A DNA stretch of 43,670 nt, from positions 1 to 43,670 of IMG/VR virus record IMGVR_UViG_3300021061_000029. One strand, written 5' to 3'. The stretch is from a virus. This document shows, piece by piece, positions 13,430 through 21,700 of this stretch (position 1 is the first letter of the stretch; each line of letters starts with the position of its first letter). The notes under the pieces were generated by a model, which ran no database searches, was not told the origin of the DNA, and saw nothing but the letters and a program-made list of their open reading frames with translations. A program made the translations under genes and the position numbers.

Positions 13430-14480
13430 GCAGATTGCCGCCGCCAAGCGAGTCCTAGAAAGCGGGGTGCTGAATGGGCAACGCGGTCCAGAGACAGCGG
13501 CCTTCGAGAAGGAATTCGCGGATTGGAATGGGTCCAGACACGCAGTTGCCGTCTCAAACGGAACGGTTGCTCTCGAATGCGCTCTCGCAGCTCTACGGCT
13601 TAAACCGCCTTTTGACGTCGTTGTGCCAGCACGGACGTTTATCGCTACTGGATTGGCCGTCCTTAGAGCAGGCGGCAGACCTGTGTTCGCGGACGTGGAT
13701 GAATCTAGCGGATGCCTTACTGCAACATCAGTCCGGCGTGTACTCACCCGAAGAACTAAAGCTGTCATCGCCGTTCATCTCGGAGGATATCCGTGCGACG
13801 TTGGGGAAGTCTCACGCCTGGGTATCCCCGTCATCGAGGATTGCGCCCAAGCTCAAGGCGCTAGTCGTGCAGGGAAGAAAGTAGGGTCGCTAGGGCTGAT
13901 CGGCTGCTTCTCCTTCTGCAACGACAAGATCATGACCACGGGAGGCGAGGGCGGGATGGTGACGACGGACGACGCCAATCTCGCGGATCGCATCTGGTCA
14001 TGGAAGGAGCATGGTCGCAACAGGAAGCTCTTCGGTAAGCCCTCTGGCGGTCACTACGTCAAGTGCTTCGAGACCCTTGGAACCAACGCCAGGATGACCG
14101 AGATGCAGGCGGCGATTGGCCGAGAGGGGCTCAAGGTGGTGGGCAGGTGGGTTGAGCTTCGTCAGCTCCACTCCTCAATGCTGAATGGGGCGTTAACCTA
14201 CAACCACTCGTTTCTTTGGGGCCACGCCTACTACCGCTACTACTGGACAGCCAAGAGTAGGGCGCAGCGGGACATGATCCTCAAGTCTGGTCAGGTGGGC
14301 GTGGGGAGCTGCCCTGAGATCTACCTAGACAAGATCTTTGATGGCTACCGCCCCAAGAATCGCCTCCCCGTAGCCAAGATGCTCGGGGAGCGCTCTATCG
14401 CCTTCCTCGTAGATCCTGAGCAGACGCCTGCTTCGCTGGCGGCTCAGGCTAAGGCGGTGGGGGACGTGTGTTCTTCCTAG
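13401..14480 (+). CDS. DegT/DnrJ/EryC1 PLP aminotransferase (LegC/PseC step), 359 aa
   Basis: ATG 13401. Family marks: S-N-G-T (52-55) for cofactor phosphate, E-D-C-A-Q (146-150) with D147 contacting the pyridine, and S-F-C-N-D-K-x-M-T-T-G-G-E-G-G with K176 as the Schiff-base lysine. It transfers an amino group, usually from glutamate, to C4 of the keto sugar. The length is normal for the family. Confidence 0.9.
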   Translation: MRKWPQLTPEQIAAAKRVLESGVLNGQRGPETAAFEKEFADWNGSRHAVAVSNGTVALECALAALRLKPPFDVVVPARTFIATGLAVLRAGGRPVFADVDESSGCLTATSVRRVLTRRTKAVIAVHLGGYPCDVGEVSRLGIPVIEDCAQAQGASRAGKKVGSLGLIGCFSFCNDKIMTTGGEGGMVTTDDANLADRIWSWKEHGRNRKLFGKPSGGHYVKCFETLGTNARMTEMQAAIGREGLKVVGRWVELRQLHSSMLNGALTYNHSFLWGHAYYRYYWTAKSRAQRDMILKSGQVGVGSCPEIYLDKIFDGYRPKNRLPVAKMLGERSIAFLVDPEQTPASLAAQAKAVGDVCSS

Positions 14481-15055
14481 GGGTGATTCCAGCTAGGGGA
14501 GGCTCGAAGCGCCTGCCCGGTAAGAACCTGATGCCCCTTCTCGGGAAGCCGCTGATCGCCTGGACCATCGAGGCGGCGAAGAAGTCCAAGCTCGATAGCT
14601 TCATCGTCTCTACTGACAGCCGCGAGATCGCGGACGTAGCTCAGAGGTACGGCGCATGGGTCCCGTTTCTACGCCCCCCCGAGCTTGCTACCGACGGGGC
14701 GAGGACGGTCGACGTCCTCTGTCACGCCGTAAAACGGCTGCACGCGGACTTTAGCATCCTGCCCGACTACGTCGTGACACTTCAGCCGACGACGCCTACG
14801 AGGACCGAGCGGGACATCAACGTCGCCGTAGACTTCCTTGAAGAATGCTCCATGGACAGCTTCGTCACAACACTTGAAGACTTCTCGGCTCCCAACGGCA
14901 ACGTCTACACCACCTGCTACGACATGCTCATGAAGGATCGGCTCATCTGGACGACCTTCGGGGCCATGTGGCCGCAGATTGACTCTGAGTACCCGGATAT
15001 CGACACACTGGAAGACTTCAAGGAAGCGGAGCGCTTGCTATGCAGACGTTCGTGA
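14468..15055 (+). CDS. CMP-nonulosonate synthetase (NeuA/LegF/PseF type), 195 aa
   Basis: GTG 14468, 13-bp overlap with the aminotransferase. I-P-A-R-G-G-S-K-R-L-P-G-K-N (7-20) is the CTP-binding signature. S-T-D-S-x-E-I-A, L-Q-P-T-T-P-T-R and P-D-I-D-T-x-E-D-F follow in the usual order. It activates the nine-carbon sugar to its CMP form. It is about 25-35 residues shorter than typical members, mostly in the central dimerisation part, but all nucleotide-binding motifs are kept. Confidence 0.9.
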   Translation: MFFLGVIPARGGSKRLPGKNLMPLLGKPLIAWTIEAAKKSKLDSFIVSTDSREIADVAQRYGAWVPFLRPPELATDGARTVDVLCHAVKRLHADFSILPDYVVTLQPTTPTRTERDINVAVDFLEECSMDSFVTTLEDFSAPNGNVYTTCYDMLMKDRLIWTTFGAMWPQIDSEYPDIDTLEDFKEAERLLCRRS

Positions 15056-15777
15056 TCGCGGAGGCTGGAATCTCACACTGCGGAAAGCTGGAGAAGGCAT
15101 ACGAGGCTATCGAGGTCGCTGAAGCCGCCGGCGCGGACGCTTGTAAGTTCCAGTACTTTGACGCGAAGAAGCTGGCGGCGGCTAGGGGTAAGCCAGAGCT
15201 TGCCGACTTCCTGAAGCCATATGAACTGCCTCCTAACTGGCTACAGAAGCTCAAGGCTAAGTGCGACGAGGTCGGCGTCGAGTTCATGGCGACTACGTAT
15301 TACGCCGAGGCTATCGCGGACGTGGCTCCGCTGGTCAAGCGGTTCAAGATCGGGCACGCCGAGCGTGACAAGCGAGAGTTCGTCTCAACTCATTTCCCCT
15401 ATGGGAAGGAGATCGTCCTTAGTTCCCCTGGAACGGTTAGCGCGACATACTACAAGGAGTGGCTGGCTAACCCATGCACGGTCACATGGCTGTACGTTAC
15501 AGAAAAGTACCCTACCCCCATTGAAGATGTGGGCCTTGAGTACTTACACGCCTTCCAAGATCTTCCGGGACCTGACGGCTTCTCGGATCATACCCGCAAC
15601 GTACTGATGGGGGCTCTTGCGGTCGCCGCCGGCGCGAAGATCGTAGAGGTCCACTTCGAGCCCTGGAACGTCTCTCACCCGGATAGCTGCGTGTCGCTAT
15701 CCCCGTCGGAGCTGGCGCAGTACATCCAAAATATCAGGACGGCGGAGCTTGCCGTTTACGGAGCCAGTCGAGGATAA
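15040..15777 (+). CDS. N-acetylneuraminate/legionaminate synthase-like, SAF domain absent (NeuB/LegI), 245 aa
   Basis: ATG 15040. The TIM-barrel of NeuB is present: I-A-E-A-G-I-S-H-C-G (6-15), G-A-D-A-C-K-F-Q (31-38), F-S-D-H-T and A-A-G-A-K-I-V-E-V-H-F. It condenses a 6-carbon N-acylamino sugar with phosphoenolpyruvate to give a nonulosonic acid. Usual NeuB proteins have about 340-350 residues with a C-terminal antifreeze-like SAF domain that closes the partner's active site. Here the frame ends after the barrel, so the enzyme is compact or depends on another subunit. The 3' end overlaps the convergent epimerase by 44 bp. Confidence 0.88.
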   Translation: MQTFVIAEAGISHCGKLEKAYEAIEVAEAAGADACKFQYFDAKKLAAARGKPELADFLKPYELPPNWLQKLKAKCDEVGVEFMATTYYAEAIADVAPLVKRFKIGHAERDKREFVSTHFPYGKEIVLSSPGTVSATYYKEWLANPCTVTWLYVTEKYPTPIEDVGLEYLHAFQDLPGPDGFSDHTRNVLMGALAVAAGAKIVEVHFEPWNVSHPDSCVSLSPSELAQYIQNIRTAELAVYGASRG

Positions 15778-16654
15778 CCCCTGCCGCCCTCTCAGCAGCC
15801 CTCCCATCGGCGGGGTAGGGGGGCTTGCGCCCCTTCTGCCTTTTCCCTATAATGACTGATTTCAATCCAATAGTCGGGGCCTCCAGAACAGCGCTTGAGC
15901 TGTTCCCGACAAAGCGCTTCGCCAGCTTCATGAGACCCCAGTAATACTGTGGCTCAAGATGTGACACTAGGTAGTCACCCTTCCTGGGAGCTTTTCCAAT
16001 GGCCTCTTTTACTGCCTCATGGCCTGGGTCTAGATTGGGGAGGAAGTAGACTGTAGATCCTAGGTTCTCCTGGCCTAGGCGAATGGCCTCTCGCTCAACG
16101 CCAACGTCGCCCGCCGTCTCCGGGTGGACGGATACGATCATGACTGGGCTTGAGAGCTTGCCGCCCAACCGCTCCTCCAGTGCCGCTTTTGTGGCGAGAT
16201 CCGGCCTAAATGCCCAGTCGGTACCTATGGCCCCGATTAGATGCGTAGGATTGGCTCCTAGCGCGTCTAGGCGTGCTTTAGCGTCCTCGCTGGACGCCAA
16301 ATGAAGGCTAGAGAGCATGGTGATGGCGTTTCGGATTTGGTCGTCAAAGGCCCCTAACGTTACCTCTCCGCCGTGTAGGTGAACGATAGGCGTCCCTGTC
16401 ACCGTCGCCGCCTGCGCCGCCATCAGGGTCTCATAGCGGTCGCCAAGAAGGACCAGCGCGTCTAGGGGGTAGGTTTCTAGGGTCGCCCGGATGTGGTCGT
16501 AGACGACGGAAGCGGTCTTCGTGGTGTGCCCGGACTCATCAAAGACCGTGACGGCTGCCCCAGAGGTCTTCAGCGCCTCAGCTAGAAGCTGAAGGATCCC
16601 CCAGTCATGCCTCCCAGTCTTCAGTATCCCAAGTCTCTTTTGAGATTCCGCCAT
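15734..16654 (-). CDS. Hydrolysing UDP-sugar 2-epimerase-like (NeuC/LegG), 306 aa
   Basis: ATG 16654. It shows G-D-R-Y-E (71-75), H-L-H-G-G-E-V-T-L-G-A-F-D (92-104), V-S-V-H-P-E-T, L-P-N-L-D-P-G-H and G-N-S-S-S-A-V-L-E-A, the string of motifs of NeuC/WecB-family epimerases. It would release the manno-configured sugar for NeuB. Its presence, instead of a PseG-type hydrolase, favours a legionaminic over a pseudaminic product. The usual R-H-x3-K of the family reads R-N-A-I-T-M (108-113), and the protein is about 60 residues short. It ends the leftward late transcript, separate from the other five enzymes. Confidence 0.87.
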   Translation of the reverse strand: MAESQKRLGILKTGRHDWGILQLLAEALKTSGAAVTVFDESGHTTKTASVVYDHIRATLETYPLDALVLLGDRYETLMAAQAATVTGTPIVHLHGGEVTLGAFDDQIRNAITMLSSLHLASSEDAKARLDALGANPTHLIGAIGTDWAFRPDLATKAALEERLGGKLSSPVMIVSVHPETAGDVGVEREAIRLGQENLGSTVYFLPNLDPGHEAVKEAIGKAPRKGDYLVSHLEPQYYWGLMKLAKRFVGNSSSAVLEAPTIGLKSVIIGKRQKGRKPPYPADGRAAERAAGVILDWLRKRQAPPS

Positions 16655-17177
16655 GAAGGATAACGGGCCTCCCGTCAGCGTGGATTGGTCGCATCCAAGG
16701 CTCGCACCATACGTAGCTCTCGCTGAGGGGCACGATGGTCGGCTTGACGTCCTGTATCGAGGCTAGAAGGGCCTCCTCGTCAAGGGGCCAGTCCCTATCA
16801 GCGAGCAGTTCCTGCCAGCGCTCAAGGGTCTCTACGCTCTTCTTAGAGCTTGAGAAGCTGATGCAGTTTGACCACCAGCGATAGGAGCCTTCCGGCTTAC
16901 AGGCGCGGATATCTCCGCCGGCCCAGCCATCAAGCTCCGCTGGATACTCCAGGACTTCAGAGTCCACGTCGACCCATGATACGGGAGAGCCGACCTTTTC
17001 CATCCAATCTAGGATGATCGTCGGCTTGAAGCGTCTCGCCTCCATGACGTGCCTAGGCTCCCCGCCAATCTCTACGATCCTATGGGGGATGCCGTACCTC
17101 TCAAGCGAGCGCTTAAAGCGTGGGATACAGCGGTGGTACTTCTCCCCCCACGCCATTGAGACGGCAAAGACGGACAC
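16605..17177 (-). CDS. Putative GT-A-type glycosyltransferase, 190 aa
   Basis: ATG 17177. After an N-terminal strand comes S-W-V-D-V-D-S-E-V (67-75), a D-x-D-like metal/nucleotide-sugar site. W-W-S-N-C-I-S-F, D-E-E-A-L-L and I-L-H-G-G follow, in the order seen in small GT-A transferases of the nucleotide-diphospho-sugar fold. It overlaps the epimerase gene by 50 bp, so both are coupled. It might use or prepare the acceptor for the sugar made by the cluster; the donor cannot be told. Confidence 0.6.
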   Translation of the reverse strand: MSVFAVSMAWGEKYHRCIPRFKRSLERYGIPHRIVEIGGEPRHVMEARRFKPTIILDWMEKVGSPVSWVDVDSEVLEYPAELDGWAGGDIRACKPEGSYRWWSNCISFSSSKKSVETLERWQELLADRDWPLDEEALLASIQDVKPTIVPLSESYVWCEPWMRPIHADGRPVILHGGISKETWDTEDWEA

Positions 17178-17179
17178 AG

Positions 17180-17494
17180 CTACTTCTTGGCGTACTTCCT
17201 GATCGCGCCTTTGCCGAAGCTGCCAACGATGTAGGCGAGGAGCCCGCCAAGGCTGTAGAGGAGGCCCTGGTCGACCGGGCCAGGCGGAGTTGGGATCTGC
17301 CCAGGGAGACCCTTGAGGGCTTCGGACACCTTCCCGAAGTCGTCCCCGAGGCGCTTGTCCACAAGCTCCGCCAGTTCGTCAGCGGCAATCTCGCCGGCCA
17401 TCTGAGCGCCACGATCCGCGAAGCCCCTGCCGAACTCCCTAGCCTGGGCGCAGCCGATCAGGCCCAGCAATCCCACACACAGCAAAGCCTTCAC
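17180..17494 (-). CDS. Lipoprotein with C-terminal hydrophobic segment, 104 aa
   Basis: GTG 17494 (GTGA overlap with the upstream gene) gives a lipoprotein signal M-K-A-L-L-C-V-G-L-L-G-L-I-G-C with cleavage before Cys15. A charged helical part and a hydrophobic segment near residues 78-95 with a basic tail follow. The position beside a holin-like gene suggests a lysis/spanin or envelope role, but it is not a standard Rz/Rz1 pair. Confidence 0.6.
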   Translation of the reverse strand: MKALLCVGLLGLIGCAQAREFGRGFADRGAQMAGEIAADELAELVDKRLGDDFGKVSEALKGLPGQIPTPPGPVDQGLLYSLGGLLAYIVGSFGKGAIRKYAKK

Positions 17495-17769
17495 ACCTCT
17501 CTCCTTAACAGCCACTTAACCCCCTCGATAGCCGCCGCCGCAACGCCGACTATGGCGGACACGACTCCCCAAGTCTTCGCTGGGTTGTGGTGCTTCTCTT
17601 CGTGCGCCTTGACGTCCTTGCAGTCCTCTGCCGCGAGCTTTACCAACTCCGTATTCAGGTGGTGAATGTCGGATCCCTTGCGGGCCAGGCGCTCTTCAAC
17701 AGCGTCGATGCGTGAATGGACGCGGTTGAACTTGTCCTCCAGCCATTCCCGGTCATCGTTGCTGAGCAT
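17491..17769 (-). CDS. Holin-like membrane protein, 92 aa
   Basis: ATG 17769 is preferred to TTG 17778 by spacing to GAGGGGG. A charged coiled-coil N-terminus (about 60 residues) is followed by one hydrophobic helix near residues 68-85 and a basic end (L-L-R-R-E-V). This layout resembles small phage holins or haemolysin-XhlA-like proteins, with inner-membrane location. Function inferred. Confidence 0.5.
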   Translation of the reverse strand: MLSNDDREWLEDKFNRVHSRIDAVEERLARKGSDIHHLNTELVKLAAEDCKDVKAHEEKHHNPAKTWGVVSAIVGVAAAAIEGVKWLLRREV

Positions 17770-17808
17770 CTTCGCCAATCCCCCTCACTTCCTACCCCGG
17801 CCCGTGCC

Positions 17809-18039
17809 CTACTCCTCAAAATCCGCGTCCACCTGCGCCACAGCGGCGTCGATGGCGGCGGACTGAGATTCCCTAGCTTGACTCTTGAGAACGCTCTTGA
17901 TGAAGCGGATGACGCAAAGCTCCGCCCAGCGAGCGTTGCTCATTGCTTCCGGCTTTCCTGAGATGGTGGCGGCGAAGGCGGCGGCAATCCGCTGCTTCTG
18001 CTCAGTGGTGGCCCCCGTGATGTCGATTCCGAGGGCCAT
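17809..18039 (-). CDS. Hypothetical helical protein, 76 aa
   Basis: ATG 18039 overlaps the previous gene's stop (TAATG), which rejects the longer upstream frame. Alanine-rich helices, no signal. It lies between tail and lysis-like genes. Not recognised. Confidence 0.55.
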   Translation of the reverse strand: MALGIDITGATTEQKQRIAAAFAATISGKPEAMSNARWAELCVIRFIKSVLKSQARESQSAAIDAAVAQVDADFEE

Positions 18040-18347
18040 TATTTCTTCACCTCTTCGGCCTTGTCGATAGCGTCGTAGTACGCGATCAATTGACGAGTGA
18101 CACGCGGAATGTAGATGACACGCTTGCATGCGGCGGCGAGGAGGTCGTACTGGGTGTCTTCCAGGGCAATCGTGCCGTTCCCCGCTTCGATGGCGTCGAT
18201 GACTTTCTGGGCCTCCCTGATCTGGGAGACGGTCTTGAGTTCCCCGTAGTTGTCGAGGTGAGCTACCAAGGTCTTCTTGAAGGGAAACTCCTTCTCGCCG
18301 TCATCGAGCTTCACGACCACGTCCGCCGGGCAGGTAATCAGTCTCAT
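18039..18347 (-). CDS. Hypothetical protein, 102 aa
   Basis: ATG 18347 with AGGAGAG upstream. A beta-rich start (M-R-L-I-T-C, V-V-V-K-L-D-D-G-E) and helical remainder. It is the first gene after a possible internal promoter. Family not recognised. Confidence 0.6.
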   Translation of the reverse strand: MRLITCPADVVVKLDDGEKEFPFKKTLVAHLDNYGELKTVSQIREAQKVIDAIEAGNGTIALEDTQYDLLAAACKRVIYIPRVTRQLIAYYDAIDKAEEVKK

Positions 18348-18368
18348 TCAGCGTCTCTCCTATGCTGT

Positions 18369-18374
18369 ATTATA
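18369..18374 (-). promoter_or_regulatory. Possible internal promoter -10 (TATAAT)
   Basis: On the minus strand TATAAT lies at 18374-18369, in the only gap among the tail-to-lysis genes, 22 bp before the ATG at 18347. No good -35 box is seen at 16-18 bp. It could give separate expression of the lysis-like, glycosyltransferase and epimerase genes. Confidence 0.35.
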
Positions 18375-18383
18375 GCTAATTCC

Positions 18384-18749
18384 CTATTGCATCACCGTCC
18401 CATAGGTGGTCACTTCCCAGGTGATGTTGGCCGCTATTCCGGTCAGTCTTGGGACGATAGTCCCGCCGCTGGCTACAAGGGTTGCGGTCGCGGAAGAGAG
18501 CGCGGTGTCCCCTTGGGCGGCCATGAGGTTCTGAACGGTCCCGATGAGAGCGGCGCTCCCGCCAACCGCTCTCTTAAAGGCGCAGCCCAACCTCCACACC
18601 TTTCCGCTCGTCCCGCTCTTGGCGACGATGACGCACTCCACGCTGCCTACTTTGTCCTCGGCGATAGAGATGGCGGCGGAGGTAGCGTCTACCGGAGTAG
18701 CGTTGGCTGTAGCCACTACCGCTGCCTTCTGGTCAAAGATCAGGCTCAC
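18384..18749 (-). CDS. Small tail-associated protein, 121 aa
   Basis: ATG 18749 overlaps the tail-fibre stop (ATGA). Rich in A, T, V and S with beta-strand alternation, without signal or cysteine pairs. It is likely a virion-surface or fibre-associated protein by position and composition. Not recognised. Confidence 0.55.
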   Translation of the reverse strand: MSLIFDQKAAVVATANATPVDATSAAISIAEDKVGSVECVIVAKSGTSGKVWRLGCAFKRAVGGSAALIGTVQNLMAAQGDTALSSATATLVASGGTIVPRLTGIAANITWEVTTYGTVMQ

Positions 18750-21700
18750 GCTACCCCCAGGAGAACGGCCACGGCGCTAAAGTCCATGTCGCGTCTCAGG
18801 TATTCTTTCCGCTGATCGTCCGAGAGGAGGGCGTGGACGTCCTGCGGCCCCTTAGAGTATGTAGCCCCACAGTGGCCGCAGACAAAGCGATAGCTCTGCC
18901 AGGTGGTGTTGAGCGTGGCGACGGTCCACTCGTCGTAGCCGCAATCGCCACAGTGGGGACCGGCTGGGCCAAAGGCTGTCACCGTGCCGCCACTACCTCT
19001 CCAAGTGCCCGCCCCAGCGTTTGAGTAGAGGATGCCGCCGCCCGTGGGGTTGGTGGATGGATTGGTGCCAGCGTTGGCGATACCGATAACGCCAATGCCT
19101 CCGCCCATGCTTGGGGTAGCGCCGAAGTAGGTGTTAAAAGACCCCTGCCCGCCAGCGGCCACCCAGAAGGCCAGGGAGGTCGTGTAAGTCGCGTTCGTGC
19201 CCTGGACTGGGGAGCCCACAATGGCAAGCGTCGTTGCTCTCGTCACCGTGCTTGCGCCAGCGAAGGCGTGAGTGCGGTTGCGGATGAGGACGCTGCGCTG
19301 ATCTGTGATCGCCCCCGTCGCGTGGGTCATGATCGCGTCAAGATCGAAGTCAACGTCCAACACTTCCGTGCTGGCCGTCTGTCCAGTATGCGCCGCTCCG
19401 ACAAGAAGCCAGCCAGTGTCAGCGCCGCTCGTGTTGGTCGCCTGCGGGAAATAGTAGTTCGCGTCGCCAGCCGTGGAGGCAGGGTTGACCCCGTTAACGG
19501 CAAACCTGAGCGCGCCGCCACAGCTAATACCGATGGAGTCTTCGGCAACGCTGTAAATCCCTGAATTGGTATCCGTGCCGCTTGGGCAGAGCGCCGGGCT
19601 GCTGACGTTACCGCCAGAAACGCGGATAACCCCTTGGCACGTCGTTGTCGGGACAAGCGTAATCCCTGACGAGGAGATAGAGACCCGGTTGCCGCCACCA
19701 GTGGTGATGTCGAGGACGTTTGACCCGGTCGAGTAGATACCAGTATCGAGGTCCGCTTCGTTCGGGCATAGGCTGGGGCTGGCGGCAGACGTGCTACCGC
19801 TACCCCCGAGTTGCCCGTCGAAGCGCGAGACGCCAGAATCCACCCATAGGGCGTAAGTGTCCGTCAGAGTGACGCCGCTTCCCGTCGGAGCCCCTCCGAT
19901 GTAGAGCGTCGAGGACAGGGAGATGCTCGTCACCGTCCCGGCGTCCGTAATGGTCGGCGCGTTAAGGGCGACCATGTTGAAGCCGGTAGCCGTGGTGATA
20001 TTGGTGGAGCCAGAGATGGACACGTCTGCGTCGATGAGGACTTCGTTCCAGGTGGCTCCAGCCGCGCTTGCGATGGTGCGGGAGCCGTCTACGAGAAAAC
20101 CTCCAGCCGTGGTGCCGCTACCCGTGAGGCGCACGGCTCCAGAGTCAACGGTGATGGTCCTTCCAGCCCCAGCTCCGCCACTGTCGTAGGCTTGGTCGAG
20201 CGTGCCCCCAGACCCGGAAGTGCTGACCCACCCGCCGTCATAGGCGTAGAGGATGTTGTTGGTGGAGTCCCAGACAAGCGGGATCTGCCCCGTGGGGATT
20301 GAGGCTGGAGTTCCTGAAGGGGTCCCAGCGCAGCTCTGGAGATGGAAGAAGCCTTCCGTGGCGTTGGTGGCTAGGGCGGACGTGCCGTGGGCGAAGCGGT
20401 AGTTTCCGCCCGTCGTCAGCCCACCTGTGGCCGCGATTTTCCAGTGAGCATTGGAGTTATCGGCGCTAAAGATGATCCCCGCAGGCGCGTTGGTCCCGAC
20501 GTACATGCAGCCGCTTGAGTCGAAGAAGCGGTCCACTCCGTACTGGGCCAAGTACTCAACCCCGCTTACGGAGCCTAGAGTCTGGTTGTAGACCCCTGAG
20601 AGGTTCCCGATGTTCGCCGCGCTGTAGCGGAAGCGGAAGAGATAGTTCCCCGCGCTAGATGGAACGCCTACCGTCGTAAACCCAGTCGTCGTGGACTGTA
20701 GCTCCGCGTATACCGTCCCATCCGTGTGCGTAAGCCTGACCTGTGGGTTGGAAGCGTCGAGAACGTCCAGACGCCTATCGGGGCCAGTCGTGTTGACGCC
20801 GAGATTTGTGCCATCCCACGTCGGTCCTGTCGTAAGCACGCTTGACGAGTCGGTGACGACCACCCTAGACGCGGTAAGAGCCGTAGTCACGCTGCCGGCG
20901 AAGGTCACGTTCCCGGAGGTGTCGATGACGAAGTAGTCGTTCGTCCCAAGGGCCGTGCTTTTGCTGATCTTGAATTTGTCCGAGTCCGAGTTGTCCACTC
21001 CGATAGCCCAGGAGGTACCCGCCGTCATGATGGCGTAGGCGTCCCCAGAGCCCGCCGTGGAAAGCCCGAGGAAGGAACTTGCGCTTGCGCCGGAGGATGT
21101 ATTCGTCCAGATGATGCCTTTGGAGCCATCAATGCTGGTTAGGCTCTGCATCGTCTGCGATGCGTTCGTGGATGCCGGGTTCAGGTTGAGGATGCCGGAG
21201 GAACTTACGAGAACATCCCAGTAGTTGTTCGCGTCGTAAGAGAGGCGGAGTTGCTTGCCTGCCGTGCTAGTGAGGCGCAGGAAGTTATCCGTGTCATCCC
21301 AGAAGAGGTTCGTATTGTCCTGGCTGACCAAGCCGCTAGCACCGACGAAGAGAACGGATCCCTGCGTTAGCTGTGGGAGGTAGAATCCACTATCCGTCAC
21401 TCGCCAGATTTGGGTTCCGGACTGATACCAGCCGTAGTCGCTTGCGGCGTTCCTGACGAGGCCGTTGTCGCCCTCTCCACTGATGGCCCATCCAAGCGCA
21501 ACCGTCGTAGTGTCGCCCGATGGAAGTTGGATTCTTTTCCCAGAGATAGGGTCTGGCAGTTGGGCCAGCGTGAGGGTAACGCCCCCGGTGGCCGGGTCCG
21601 TGTCCTCCAGAGGCTTAACTAGCTCGTTGTAATCGCACTTTGTATACAGGCTGTCCCTGACACCGTAGTACTTCTCGGGATCTGGACGCCAATAGGAGGC

